DNA of 64,000 nt from RHKX01 sp963826475 (GTDB lineage Bacteria > Actinomycetota > Thermoleophilia > Solirubrobacterales > 70-9), in contig CAWGXC010000004.1 of NCBI GenBank assembly GCA_963826475.1, positions 83,728 to 147,727 on the forward strand. Reading direction: 5' to 3'. Shown one piece after another: positions 34,062-43,358 of this stretch (its first letter is position 1; each line of letters starts with the position of its first letter). The notes below the pieces were generated by a model. The model was not told the origin of the DNA, made no database searches, and saw only the letters and a program-made list of their open reading frames with translations. The position numbers and the translations under genes were made by a program.

Positions 34062-34816
34062 CCGGTGGCGCTTCCACCTACGACCTCGGCTCGATGGTGG
34101 CCGTGGTGCGGCGGCGCGCCATCGTCGTCGTCGCCCTGGCCGCACTCGCCTTCGGCGCAGGATTGGCCCTTTCTTCGCTTCGATCCGACCGCTACGAGGC
34201 GACCGCAGTGCTCCTCTTCCGCCCGACCGGCTCCCACCAGATCTTCGATCGGACCGTTCCGGTCGCCGGCAACGACATCAGCGACGGCGACACCTACACG
34301 GGCCTGGTGAGCCTCGGCTGGGTCGCCGAGCGCACGGAGGGTGAGCCCGGGGTGAGCGGATCTGCGGCGGACATCGCGAGCGCCGTGACGGTCGGGCAGG
34401 GCGCCGGACCTCAGCTCGTCGAGGTGACCGCCGAGGAGGCCGATCCCGATGCGGCGGCGGCCGTCGCCAACGCATACGCGCGCTCCTACGTGGACGGTCG
34501 GCGACAGATGAATCGGCAGGAGGTCGAGCGGGTCCGCTCCTCGGTCCAGCGCGACATCGCGGCGCTGCCCGCCACCGGCGAGTCGATCTCGCGGGAGCGG
34601 GAGCTGCGCGCGCAGATCCACAAGCTCGACGTTCTCGCAGCTCTGCAGATCTCCGATGCGCAGATCGTCGAACGCGCCGGCGTGCCGACGGCCGCGAGCT
34701 CTCCGAAACCGCTGCGCAGCGCCGTCGCGGCCGGCGTGGCCGGCCTCCTCCTCGGTCTGATCGCCGCCTTCGTGCTCGAGCGCGCGGCTCCGCGCACCCG
34801 ACCTCGGGACGGGTAG
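34058..34816 (+). CDS. Wzz-type polysaccharide co-polymerase (chain-length regulator)
   Basis: A 252-residue protein with the Wzz layout. The N-terminal membrane helix is IVVVALAALAFGAGLAL, the extracytoplasmic domain contains a coiled coil (EVERVRSSVQRDIAAL), and the C-terminal helix AAGVAGLLLGLIAAFVLE follows a proline-containing motif. No Walker ATPase is fused, so tyrosine-kinase control would need a separate protein not seen here. It is coupled to the Wzy-like gene by ATGA overlap. Confidence 0.82.
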   Translation: MTGGASTYDLGSMVAVVRRRAIVVVALAALAFGAGLALSSLRSDRYEATAVLLFRPTGSHQIFDRTVPVAGNDISDGDTYTGLVSLGWVAERTEGEPGVSGSAADIASAVTVGQGAGPQLVEVTAEEADPDAAAAVANAYARSYVDGRRQMNRQEVERVRSSVQRDIAALPATGESISRERELRAQIHKLDVLAALQISDAQIVERAGVPTAASSPKPLRSAVAAGVAGLLLGLIAAFVLERAAPRTRPRDG

Positions 34817-34821
34817 CCGCG

Positions 34822-35727
34822 ATGGCGGAACCGGAGTTCAGCGTGGTCATCGCCGCCTTCAACTCCGCGCAGAGGATCGGGGCGACGATCGCTTCGGTCC
34901 TCGGGCAGTCACGCTCCGACCTCGAGCTGATCGTCGTCGACGACGGCTCCACCGACGCAACCGCCCAGACGGTGGAGCGGTTCACCGCCACGGATACCCG
35001 CGTGCGGTTACTGCGACAGGCGAACCAGGGCACGGTCGCCGCCCGCAACGCGGGGCTGCAGGCCGCCGACGGGCGGTTCGTCAGCTTCCTCGACGATGAC
35101 GACCTCTGGCTGCCCGGCTATCTGGCGGCGATCGCGGCGGGGTTCGATCGAGCCCCGGGCGCCGGGCTGGCCCACACCGACGCCTCGGTCGTCCACGCGC
35201 CGGGCGTCGAGGGGTACTCGGCCCTCGACCGATTCGCCGGCCCGACGCGCCGGCTGCCCGCGGCGCTCGAGGCTGAGGCGGCGCTCCGCGCACTGCTTCA
35301 CGTCAACTTCATCACCACCTGCGCGGCGACCGTCAGCCGGGAGGCACTCGACGCGGTCGGCCGGCTGGATCCCGCGATCAAGGGATGCGACGACTGGGAC
35401 CTCTGGGTTCGCATCGCGGCCGCCGGATTCGGGCTCGTCGGGATCCGCGAGCCCCTCGCCGTGCGCCGGATGCGGACCGATTCGGTCGGCTCCGACGAGC
35501 GGATGATGGCGATCGGCTCCCGCTCCGTGCTCGCCAAGTTCCTCGCGAGCGGGGCCGGAGATCCTGAGGCGAAGCGGGCGGCGCGGCGTCACCTGTGGCT
35601 GATCGACCGCGAGCTCGCTGCGATGAGCGGCGGGGGGCGGTTGTCCCGCTCGGCCTGGGGAGCTCTCCGGCGGCTCGGCCGCAAGCGGATTCCCCGCCGA
35701 TGGCCTGCTCGGCTGCCCGGCAGCTGA
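34822..35727 (+). CDS. Glycosyltransferase family 2
   Basis: A 301-residue GT-A enzyme with FSVVIAAFNSAQRI, VVDDGSTDATAQ, QGTVAARNAGLQ and the DXD region SFLDDDDLW; CDDWDLWVRIA is the ED-type motif. It begins 5 bases after the Wzz-like gene and is the last gene of the plus-strand run before a convergent wzy-like gene. It adds a sugar to the repeat unit; donor unknown. Confidence 0.87.
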   Translation: MAEPEFSVVIAAFNSAQRIGATIASVLGQSRSDLELIVVDDGSTDATAQTVERFTATDTRVRLLRQANQGTVAARNAGLQAADGRFVSFLDDDDLWLPGYLAAIAAGFDRAPGAGLAHTDASVVHAPGVEGYSALDRFAGPTRRLPAALEAEAALRALLHVNFITTCAATVSREALDAVGRLDPAIKGCDDWDLWVRIAAAGFGLVGIREPLAVRRMRTDSVGSDERMMAIGSRSVLAKFLASGAGDPEAKRAARRHLWLIDRELAAMSGGGRLSRSAWGALRRLGRKRIPRRWPARLPGS

Positions 35728-35733
35728 CCGGGT

Positions 35734-37687
35734 TCAGCCGCCATCGGCGGTCGGCAGCTCGGCCGGGGCATCCCGGGCGAACAGGGCATAGCGGTAGAGC
35801 CGCTCGGCGTGCCGGTAGGAGGTGACGGCGCGCCTCGATCTCGCGTTGTCGGCTTGGATCCGCGAGAGGACGAACCAGTTCTGCCAGTTGGTCGGCTCCT
35901 TCTCGACGGCGGCCTGAGCGGCGTGCAGTGACGGAATGAGGCTGCCCATCTGCTGCAGGACGAGGGCTTCCTGCAGCGCCGCAGGGGCCGAGTACGGCTC
36001 GAATCCCCGCGCTCGCCGGGCGTCGGCGAGCGCCGCTCCGAGGTTGCCCGATGCGACCTGCTGCTGGCTCGAGCGAATCGCGTCGAGGCCCAGCAGCTGG
36101 GTGCCGATCACGGCGATCGCAACGACGGACGCTGCGGCGAGCGGCAGCCACATGCGCCCCGGCGGCCGTGGAGCCCCCGGGCGACGAGACCCCAGGGCCG
36201 CCCCAGCGACCAGCACGAAGCAAAGCGGCAGGATCGGTAGCTCCCATGCCCAGTCCGAGGCTGCGGCGGCGGCGAACGCAACAGCGGCGGCAGCGGCGGC
36301 GGCGAACCGGGAGCGGCGCGCCGGGGGAGCGCGCATCGCCAGGCTCGAGATCAGGAGGATGATCCCGCCGACGGTCGCGACGACGAGCAGGAAGCCCACC
36401 AGCCCGAGCTCGCCGAGGGTCTCGATATAGAGCGAGTGGGCATCCACGACGGAGCTCGGGATCGTGGCGTTGCGCGCCCACCAGAACTCGAACGTGCCGG
36501 AGCCGATGCCGAGGACCGGCGCGGTCTCGAACGCATCGACGGCCGAGCTCCACCACTGGTAGCGGCCATTTCCGCTGGCGCTGTCGAGGCGCTCGCCGGA
36601 GCGGGCCACCTCGGGGTCCTTGAACCGCTCCCAGCCGTTCTCGATCTTCGTCGACGCGCCGCTCGCCCAGGCGAGACCGACGATGACGAGGGCTGTGGCG
36701 CCGAGGACGGCCAGCCATCGTCGGCGCGACCGGAGCTTCGGCGCTCGCCGCTCGAGGAGATGGCCCCAGCGCCTCAAGACGGCGCCGATCGCGAGCTGCG
36801 ACAGCCCCGCCGCGAGACAGACGACCAGCGTGATCGGCAGCATCTCGTGGCCCTGTGTCACGCCGGTCGCGCTCAGCGGATCGTCGAGGAAGCCCCGCCG
36901 AGAATGAGCGGCCCAGATCAGGATCGCGCCGGCGGCCGCGGCGACGCCGAGCTGAGGCAACAGCGCTCGGCGGCGCGGGTGCAGGGTGAGGAGCGCAGCG
37001 AGTCCGGCGACGAGCGCGAGGCCGCCGCCCCGCGAGAGGGTCAGGTAGACGGCGAGGACGATCAGCGGCAGGGCGGCGGCGGCGAGGCCCCTTGCGACGG
37101 CGGTGCGCCCGTGGGTCGCGAAGTGGGCCAGCAGCGGGGCTCCGATGGCCATCAGCGCGGCCAGCCCGTTCCAGTAATTCAGTGGATAGTTGAGCCGCGC
37201 GCGCGCCGCGTAGGTGAGGTCGATGGTCTCGTTGCTCGGAAACCACCCTGGCTCCATGCGCGCGAGCACCGAGGTCGCGGCGATCACCGCGACGGCGGCG
37301 GCCACCGCGGCGAGGGTGAGGCGAAGCCCGTCTCTACGCTGCGCCGCCGTTGCCAGCACGAACACGCCCAGATACCCGACCGACCCGCGAGAACTCCTGA
37401 GCGCTGCGGCCGGCGCTCTCTGACCAGATCATGCTCAACCCCGTCCAGATCGCGAATCCGGCGAACAAGGCGATGCCCACCTGCGCCGGGCGCGGTATGC
37501 GGTCGATGCTGAAGGCTCCGAGGAGGACGCCGAGGAGGACCACCCACCAGGCGGCGATCCCGACCCGGCCGTAGTCGATCGCGTCGAAGCCCCCGCCCGT
37601 GAAAGCCAGGTAGACGACGAGTGCGAACGCGAGGAGCGGCACCAGGCCGCTCCTGAGGTGATCTGAGGTCTTGATCGAAGGATTCAC
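35734..37687 (-). pseudogene. Second O-antigen ligase/polymerase family gene, one frameshift
   Basis: GTG 37687 starts a normal N-terminus (HLRSGLVPLLAFALVVYLAF) that reads to SAQEFSRVG. The frame then shifts in the CCGACCGAC run near 37375-37388 and continues as YLGVFVLATAAQRRDGLR down to 35734. The remainder has about 11 helices, GIGSGTFEFWWARN, VVDAHSLYIETLGELG and a C-terminal TPR-like part (VEKEPTNWQNWFVLSRIQAD). The joined protein, about 650 residues, is a paralogue of the intact protein encoded at 47649-49637 (EFGRVLTYLGCFAVAIG aligns across the break). Error or real lesion cannot be decided. Confidence 0.8.
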
Positions 37688-37739
37688 GTTCGGCTACCGT
37701 CTGACGCATCGCTTCTCCACGGACCCGCCCGCGCCGCCG

Positions 37740-38093
37740 ATGAGGGTACTCACGGCCACGGCCCTAGCCACCTCGGCACTGCTGCTGGTGCCGGCCCTGA
37801 GCTTCGCGTCGGGCGCCAACTCCGGCGGCAGCCAGTACCTGCCATCGGTGCCCGGCGGGAGCGGGCCGGAGCCGGCGAAGGGCCTCGCCCCGGCTGCCGC
37901 GGCCGACCCAGCGGTGCAGGCGGGCTCGATCACCACGGGACCGACGGGAGCCGGAGATACCCGTATCGGATCGCTGTTTCCCTCCCTGCTCGGCCTCGCG
38001 CTTCTCACGGCGCTCGCGATCAGCGTGCGCCGTCTGCCCGGTGATCGGGGCCGAACGCGGAACCGCATCAATCGGGACTCGCTGCTGTTATAA
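37740..38093 (+). CDS. Small secreted/membrane-anchored protein with QY-LP motif
   Basis: A 117-residue protein of unknown function. A signal peptide (ATALATSALLLVPALSFA) is followed by GSQYLPSVPGGSG, a low-complexity Pro/Ala/Gly stretch, then a C-terminal membrane helix (FPSLLGLALLTALAISV) and an Arg-rich tail. This signal-spacer-helix-basic tail plan resembles surface-anchored proteins. A protein with the same plan is encoded at 50997-51506. It is divergent from the frameshifted wzy-like gene and upstream of two secreted glycosidases. Confidence 0.65.
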   Translation: MRVLTATALATSALLLVPALSFASGANSGGSQYLPSVPGGSGPEPAKGLAPAAAADPAVQAGSITTGPTGAGDTRIGSLFPSLLGLALLTALAISVRRLPGDRGRTRNRINRDSLLL

Positions 38094-38113
38094 GTAGCCG
38101 TCGTGGGGAATGT

Positions 38114-38146
38114 GATGACGAGGGTCATCGTCGGCCCCGCTATACG
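38114..38146 (+). promoter_or_regulatory. Putative promoter with operator-like inverted repeat before glycosidase gene
   Basis: GATGAC-GAGG-GTCATC (38114-38129) is a perfect 6-bp inverted repeat directly upstream of TATACG (38141-38146), a possible -10 box. A further small hairpin, CGAGGA/TCCTCG (38171-38188), sits just before the AAAGG ribosome site of the glycosidase gene. Binding protein and function are unknown. Confidence 0.3.
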
Positions 38147-38201
38147 CGCCAGAAATCACATCCCAGACCACGAGGAGCTTGTTCCTCGCGAAAGGCAGTC
38201 A

Positions 38202-39761
38202 GTGTCTCCACTCCGCTCAGTTGCATCTTTTCGTTTGACGCTCGGCCTGACCGCGCTCTTCGCGGTCGTCGCGCTCGCACTGGCGCTGAACGCGACCGAT
38301 GGGTCCAGCAGCGAGGGCTCGGCGGCACTCCGGGATGGCGCTTCCACCCCCGGCCACGGCAGCGGGCAGCAGGCCGACAAGCGCAAGGGCGGTAAGGGCG
38401 GCGGTCATGGCCTCGACGTCGGCTTCGTCGACGGGCAGTTCAGCGACAACCTGCTGACCAGCTCGGATCCGGCGGTACGCAAGAAGTGGTTCAAGCGACT
38501 GAAGGGCGCCAACGCGAGCTACGCGCGGATCAACGTCTACTGGAGCCAGACGACCGGACCCAACCCCCCGGCGTCACCCACCGACCCCGCTGATCCGTCC
38601 TACGACTGGACGATCATCGACGACGCCGTCAAGAGCGCCAAGAAGGTCCACGCGCAGGTGGTGCTCACCGTGCTCGGTGCTCCAACCTGGGCCGAGGGTC
38701 CGAACCGGCCGGCGGACGTCAGGACGGGCGCATGGAGGCCGGACGCGGCGCGGCTCGGCGATTTCGCGAGGGCTCTGGCAAAGCGCTACTCGGGCAAGTA
38801 CAACCCGGGCTCCGGCAAGTTGCCGGCCGTCCGCTACTACGAGGCTTGGAACGAGTCCAACCTGCCCAACTACATCTCACCGCAGTGGGACGGCAAGAAG
38901 CCGGTCTCTCCGGGGATCTACCGCGCGATGGTCAACGAGTTCTACGCCGGCATCCACTCCGTCAGCAAGAAGAACAGGGTCGTCGCCGGCGGCACGTCGC
39001 CGTTCGGGGACAAGCCCGGCGGCAAGCGCATGGCGCCGAACTACTTCTGGCGCGAGGTCCTCTGTCTCAACAAGAAGCTGAAGAAGCAGAAGGGTTGCGC
39101 AAAGGGCAAGAACGTCGCTCACATCGACATCTACGCGACGAACTCGATCAACGGGACGAAGACCAAGGGCCCGACGTCGAAGCCGCCGCATCCCGACGAC
39201 AGCGTCCCGTCCAACTTCGGCGTGCTGGGCAAGATCTTCAAGGCCGCTCAGAAGCAGAAGACCGTCAAGAGCGCCGGCAAGAAGATGCCCGGTTGGTCAA
39301 CCGAGACCTGGTACGAGGGCAAGCCCGGCGACCCGAGAGCGGTCTCGGCGAAGAAGCAGGCCCAGTACCAGGAGGAGTCGCTCTACGTGCTCTGGAAGCA
39401 GGGCGCCTCCGTCGTGCTCTTCCTGCAGCTGCGCGACACGCCGTACGACCCCGCCAAGCCAGGGCTGCTCGGCTTCCAGACGGGCGTCTACCTTGCCAAC
39501 GACAAGCCGAAGCCGGCATTGACGGCAACCCAGTTCCCCTTCGTCGCCGACCGCAAGTCGAAGAAGAAGGTCCTGCTCTGGGGCAAGGCACCGGCATCCG
39601 GCAAGCTGACGATCACCCAGAAGGGCTCCGGCAAGAGCACCGTGGCGAAGATCAAGGTCAAGGGCGGCCAGGTCTTCACCAAGACCGTGAGCCTGCCGGG
39701 CCACCACAAGCTGCAGGCCAAGATCGGCAAGACCAAGAGCCTGCCCTGGAATCTGAAGTAG
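38202..39761 (+). CDS. Secreted clan GH-A-like glycosidase, paralogue 1
   Basis: About 519 residues. GTG 38202 with AAAGG upstream is preferred over GTG 38103. An N-terminal hydrophobic helix (LTLGLTALFAVVALALAL) is a signal or anchor, followed by a Gly/Lys-rich linker. The catalytic TIM-barrel has ARINVYWSQT, AGAPTWAEGP-like text, YYEAWNESNLP with probable acid/base Glu218 after Asn, and GWSTETWYE with probable nucleophile Glu368. The last 65 residues (KVLLWGKAPASGKLTITQ onward) form a Lys-rich beta domain shared with the next gene. It may trim or release the locus polysaccharide, as PslG does for Psl (inference). Confidence 0.75.
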   Translation: MSPLRSVASFRLTLGLTALFAVVALALALNATDGSSSEGSAALRDGASTPGHGSGQQADKRKGGKGGGHGLDVGFVDGQFSDNLLTSSDPAVRKKWFKRLKGANASYARINVYWSQTTGPNPPASPTDPADPSYDWTIIDDAVKSAKKVHAQVVLTVLGAPTWAEGPNRPADVRTGAWRPDAARLGDFARALAKRYSGKYNPGSGKLPAVRYYEAWNESNLPNYISPQWDGKKPVSPGIYRAMVNEFYAGIHSVSKKNRVVAGGTSPFGDKPGGKRMAPNYFWREVLCLNKKLKKQKGCAKGKNVAHIDIYATNSINGTKTKGPTSKPPHPDDSVPSNFGVLGKIFKAAQKQKTVKSAGKKMPGWSTETWYEGKPGDPRAVSAKKQAQYQEESLYVLWKQGASVVLFLQLRDTPYDPAKPGLLGFQTGVYLANDKPKPALTATQFPFVADRKSKKKVLLWGKAPASGKLTITQKGSGKSTVAKIKVKGGQVFTKTVSLPGHHKLQAKIGKTKSLPWNLK

Positions 39762-39777
39762 GGCACCTCGGTGGATT

Positions 39778-39803
39778 CCGGCTCGCCCAGGATGGCGAGC
39801 CGG
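39778..39803 (+). terminator. Strong hairpin between the two glycosidase genes
   Basis: CCGGCTCGCC, a 6-base loop and GGCGAGCCGG form a perfect 10-bp stem in the 76-base gap. No T-run follows, so it may attenuate or stabilise rather than fully terminate. Confidence 0.5.
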
Positions 39804-39837
39804 TCCCTCCGCTGCCCTCTGCAAGCGAAGGTATTCG

Positions 39838-41412
39838 ATGAAACGAGCATCACTTCTGCTGATGGCCGCGCTCCTTGCGGTCGGCCTGTGCGCCATCGCG
39901 GCGTACGCCTCCGAGGGCGCCCCCTCGAAGGCCTGGGTGGACCCCTACGCGGAGACGCTCCCGTCCTCCGCGGACGCGGGCGCGACGGCACTTCGAGCCG
40001 GCGCCGCGGGCGTCGATCGCAGTCGCGGGGACCGACCCCTCAGGCGAGGGGGCAACGGTGGCGCGAAGCTCCTCACCGGGTTCGGTGAGCAGCGCTACCT
40101 CTCGCCCGACGTCAAGGAACGCACGGACGTGTTCAACGAGACGGTCAAGCTCAACGCGGGGGTCGCTCGGCTGAGCGTCGACTGGCGATCGACCGCTCCC
40201 AGCTCGCCATCGAAGTCCTTCGACGCAAGGGATCCCGGCAGCCCCGAGTACAACTGGGGTGCGCTCGACGCGCAGATCGGCGAGGCGGAGAGCCGCGGGC
40301 TGCGCGTGCTGCTCCTGGTTCAGCTGGCTCCCAAATGGGCCGAGGGACCCAAGCGACCTTCGCTTGCGAAGGCCGCCGCCGGCTCGTGGAAGCCGAACCC
40401 GAGCGCGCTCAAGGACTTCGCGATCGCCTTGACGACTCGCTACTCCGGGCACTTCGGATCGCTGCCGCGAGTCCGCGATTACCAAGTCTGGGCGGAGCCC
40501 AACCTCCCGGCGAACCTGACTCCTCAGTTCCGCGGCAGGAAGCCTTTCTCGCCCGGCCACTACCGGAAGATGCTCAACGCCTTCTACGACGGCGCTCACG
40601 GAGTGAGCCGCAAGAACAACGTGGTGACCGGAGGGACGGCGCCGTACGGCTCGCCCGACGATCGGACCTCGATCCGCCCACTTGCGTTCTGGCGGAACGT
40701 CATGTGCATCAAGGGCCGCGGGAAGGGCAAGCTGAAGGCGACGAAGTGCCCGAACAAGGCCGAGTTCGACACGCTCGCGCACCACCCGATCGACACCACG
40801 GGCGGCCCGCACACGAGCGCGGCCAATCCCGACGACGTCTCCACGCCAGACCTCCACAACCTCGTTGACGTGCTGCGGGCGGCGGAGAAGGCGGGCACCA
40901 TCCGTCCGAAGGGTCATCGACCCGTCTGGGCGACCGAGCTCTGGTGGGAGACCAATCCTCCGGACCCCGCCACGGGCAACCCGTCTCCGGCGAAGCAGGC
41001 GGAGTGGTACGCCGAATCGCTCTATCTCCTCTGGAGGCAGGGGGCGAGCATGGTGCTGTTCCTGCAGGTCCGCGATCGGCCCTACGACGGGACCCCGGGA
41101 CGCAGCACCGGCAACTACCAGACCGGCGTGCTGAAATCGAACGGCCATCCGAAGCCTTCCGCCAAGGCCGTGAAGTTCCCATTCGTCGCGCAGCGCACGT
41201 CGAAGCGAAAGGTTCGCCTCTGGGGCATCGCGCCGAAGTCCGGAAAGCTGACCGTCACGCAGAAGGGCAAGGGCCCGAAGCGCGTCGCTCGGATCAAGGT
41301 CAAGCGCGGCAAGATCTTCACCAAGATGGTCAACCTCCGGGGCAGGCACAAGCTGCGCGCGACGGTGGGCGGAGAGTCCAGCCTCTACTGGAAGCTTTCC
41401 GGGGGCAAGTAG
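39838..41412 (+). CDS. Secreted clan GH-A-like glycosidase, paralogue 2
   Basis: A 524-residue exported protein. The signal peptide is LLLMAALLAVGLCAIAAYAS, then comes the motif WVDPYAETLPSS. The barrel aligns with the previous gene: ARLSVDWRS, LVQLAPKWAEGPKRP, YQVWAEPNLP with probable acid/base Glu220 (the preceding Asn is replaced by Ala), and WATELWWE with probable nucleophile Glu367. The same C-terminal beta domain is present (KVRLWGIAPKSGKLTVTQ). Replacement of the Asn before the acid/base residue suggests altered activity. The pair arose by duplication. Confidence 0.75.
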   Translation: MKRASLLLMAALLAVGLCAIAAYASEGAPSKAWVDPYAETLPSSADAGATALRAGAAGVDRSRGDRPLRRGGNGGAKLLTGFGEQRYLSPDVKERTDVFNETVKLNAGVARLSVDWRSTAPSSPSKSFDARDPGSPEYNWGALDAQIGEAESRGLRVLLLVQLAPKWAEGPKRPSLAKAAAGSWKPNPSALKDFAIALTTRYSGHFGSLPRVRDYQVWAEPNLPANLTPQFRGRKPFSPGHYRKMLNAFYDGAHGVSRKNNVVTGGTAPYGSPDDRTSIRPLAFWRNVMCIKGRGKGKLKATKCPNKAEFDTLAHHPIDTTGGPHTSAANPDDVSTPDLHNLVDVLRAAEKAGTIRPKGHRPVWATELWWETNPPDPATGNPSPAKQAEWYAESLYLLWRQGASMVLFLQVRDRPYDGTPGRSTGNYQTGVLKSNGHPKPSAKAVKFPFVAQRTSKRKVRLWGIAPKSGKLTVTQKGKGPKRVARIKVKRGKIFTKMVNLRGRHKLRATVGGESSLYWKLSGGK

Positions 41413-41432
41413 GCGATTCGGCCGACCGCGGG

Positions 41433-43301
41433 CTAGCCGAGCTCGCGCTGCCACATCTCCAGGCAGAGGAGCGCCCAGATCTGGTGGGAGCGATCCGCGC
41501 TACCGGAGTCATGAGCGTCGAGTAGGGAGCGCACCGAAGCGGGCTCGAGGAGCCCTCGGTCCAGGGTGGAGGCGTCCAGCAGGATCTCCCGCGACCAATC
41601 GCGCAGGTCGCCGCGCAGCCAGGAGCCCAGCGGCACGCCGAAGCCCCGCTTGGGACCGTTCAGGATCTGGTCCGGAAGCCGATCGCGATAGGCCCGGCGC
41701 AGGATCCACTTCTTCCCGCCGAGGCGGGCCTTGTACCGAGGGGGCAGCGATGCGGCGAACTGCATGAGGGAGGGATCGAGCAGCGGGGAGCGAGCCTCGA
41801 GCGAGTAGGCCATCGAGGCGATGTCGATCTTCGGCAGCAGATCCCCGGGCAGGTAGCTGGCGACGTCGACGGCGAGGATCCGATCCAGGGGCGCGACCGA
41901 GCCGGCGCTTCGCCATGGATCTCCGATCACCGCCTCCGCCCTGGCCGGATCGACCTGCTCCCTGATGGCGGGGGCGAGCAGGGCCGAGCGAGCCGCGCTC
42001 CCGAAGATCCCGACGTGCTCTGCGTATCTCGTCTGCGCGTCCTCCTCCATCCCGTCGAAGAAGCGCGACGCGTAGCCGCGATATCCGCTGCGCTCTCCCG
42101 AGGAAATCGTCGAAGCCGCTCCTGAGAGAGCTTTCCTGATGCCGCGAGGGATCCGGTCCAGATGGGTCCCGAGCGCGTCGGCGACGTGCCGTCGGTAGCC
42201 GGCGAAGCTCTCGTCGCCCCCGTCACCGTTCAGCGCCACGGTGACGTGCCGCCTGGTCATCTCCGCCAGGTAGAAGCTCGGTATCGCGGAGGAGTCCGCG
42301 AACGGCTCGCCGTAATGGCGGACGAGCTTGGGGAGGAGGTCGACGGCATCCGGCTTGACGGTGAACTCCTGGTGGTCGGTGCCGAAGCGCTCGGCGATCA
42401 GACGCGCGTTGCCGAGCTCGTTGAAGCGCTCGTCCTCGAAGCCGATCGAGAAGGTGCGAACCGGCTGCGACGAGAGGAACGCCATCTCGGAGACGACGAT
42501 GGCTGAGTCGACCCCCCCGGAGAGAAACGCGCCGAGCGGAACGTCCGCGACCATCCGCCTCTCCACCGACGCGTGCACCAGCGCGCGCAGCTCGCCCTCG
42601 AGCTCGGGAAGCTCGGCGTCGGTCTTCGAGGAGTAGTCGAGCGCCCAATAACGGCTGACGTCGGCCTTGCCGTCCTCCCAGACCAGCGTATGGCCGGGTG
42701 GGAGCTTGCGGACGTCGCGCCAGATCGAATAGGGAGCCTGGATGTATCCGTATGCCAGGTAGCAGTCGAGGGACGAAGGATCGATCTGTCGCGGCACCGA
42801 CGGGTCCTCGACCAGCGCCGCAAGCTCGGATGCGAAGCTCATCCCGTTCTCCGTCAAGCAGTAGAAAAGCGGCTTCTTGCCGACCCGGTCACGCGCCACC
42901 ACGAGGCGCTTTCGCTGCTCATCCCAGAGCGCGAACGCGAACATCCCGTTCAAGCGCTCGACGAGGCCCGGCCCGAGCTCCTCGTAGAGATGGACGATCA
43001 CCTCGGTGTCGCCATCGGTCGTAAACGTGTGTCCGCGGGCCTTCAGTTCGTCGCGCAGCTCGCGGAAGTTGTAAATCTCGCCGTTGAGCACGACGGCGAC
43101 CGAACCGTCCTCGCTGTAGATCGGCTGATCGCCGTGCTCGACGTCGATGACCCGCAGCCGCTGGATCCCAAGGGCCACCCCGGGGGCGACGTACAGCCCT
43201 CGCGAATCCGGGCCGCGGTGCTCTTGGGCGGCGCACATGCGCTCGACCAGTTCGGCGGGTGCGTTCCCCACCGACGACACCTTCCCGGCGATCCCGCACA
43301 C
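41433..43301 (-). CDS. asnB: Asparagine synthase (glutamine-hydrolysing)
   Basis: A 622-residue class II amidotransferase. GTG 43301 is chosen because it leaves Cys2 (VCGIAGKVSS) as the N-terminal glutaminase nucleophile. The glutaminase domain has RGPDSRG and LNGEIYNFRELR. The synthetase domain has the PP-loop FLSGGVDSAIV and NGDGGDESFAGY. In polysaccharide loci such enzymes often amidate uronic acids rather than aspartate (inference), and diacetamido-uronate genes are nearby. It is convergent with the glycosidases and divergent from an epimerase. Confidence 0.9.
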   Translation of the reverse strand: MCGIAGKVSSVGNAPAELVERMCAAQEHRGPDSRGLYVAPGVALGIQRLRVIDVEHGDQPIYSEDGSVAVVLNGEIYNFRELRDELKARGHTFTTDGDTEVIVHLYEELGPGLVERLNGMFAFALWDEQRKRLVVARDRVGKKPLFYCLTENGMSFASELAALVEDPSVPRQIDPSSLDCYLAYGYIQAPYSIWRDVRKLPPGHTLVWEDGKADVSRYWALDYSSKTDAELPELEGELRALVHASVERRMVADVPLGAFLSGGVDSAIVVSEMAFLSSQPVRTFSIGFEDERFNELGNARLIAERFGTDHQEFTVKPDAVDLLPKLVRHYGEPFADSSAIPSFYLAEMTRRHVTVALNGDGGDESFAGYRRHVADALGTHLDRIPRGIRKALSGAASTISSGERSGYRGYASRFFDGMEEDAQTRYAEHVGIFGSAARSALLAPAIREQVDPARAEAVIGDPWRSAGSVAPLDRILAVDVASYLPGDLLPKIDIASMAYSLEARSPLLDPSLMQFAASLPPRYKARLGGKKWILRRAYRDRLPDQILNGPKRGFGVPLGSWLRGDLRDWSREILLDASTLDRGLLEPASVRSLLDAHDSGSADRSHQIWALLCLEMWQRELG

Positions 43302-43358
43302 CGGCGCAACGATACCCGGCAGCGAACGCCTCTCCTGGAATCCTGCTTGACTTTCCCC

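Noticed and set aside
32550..34145. 531-codon minus-strand frame opposite the Wzy-like gene
   Set aside because: Charged, repetitive antisense translation without domains; the plus strand encodes a clear membrane polymerase in a coupled operon.
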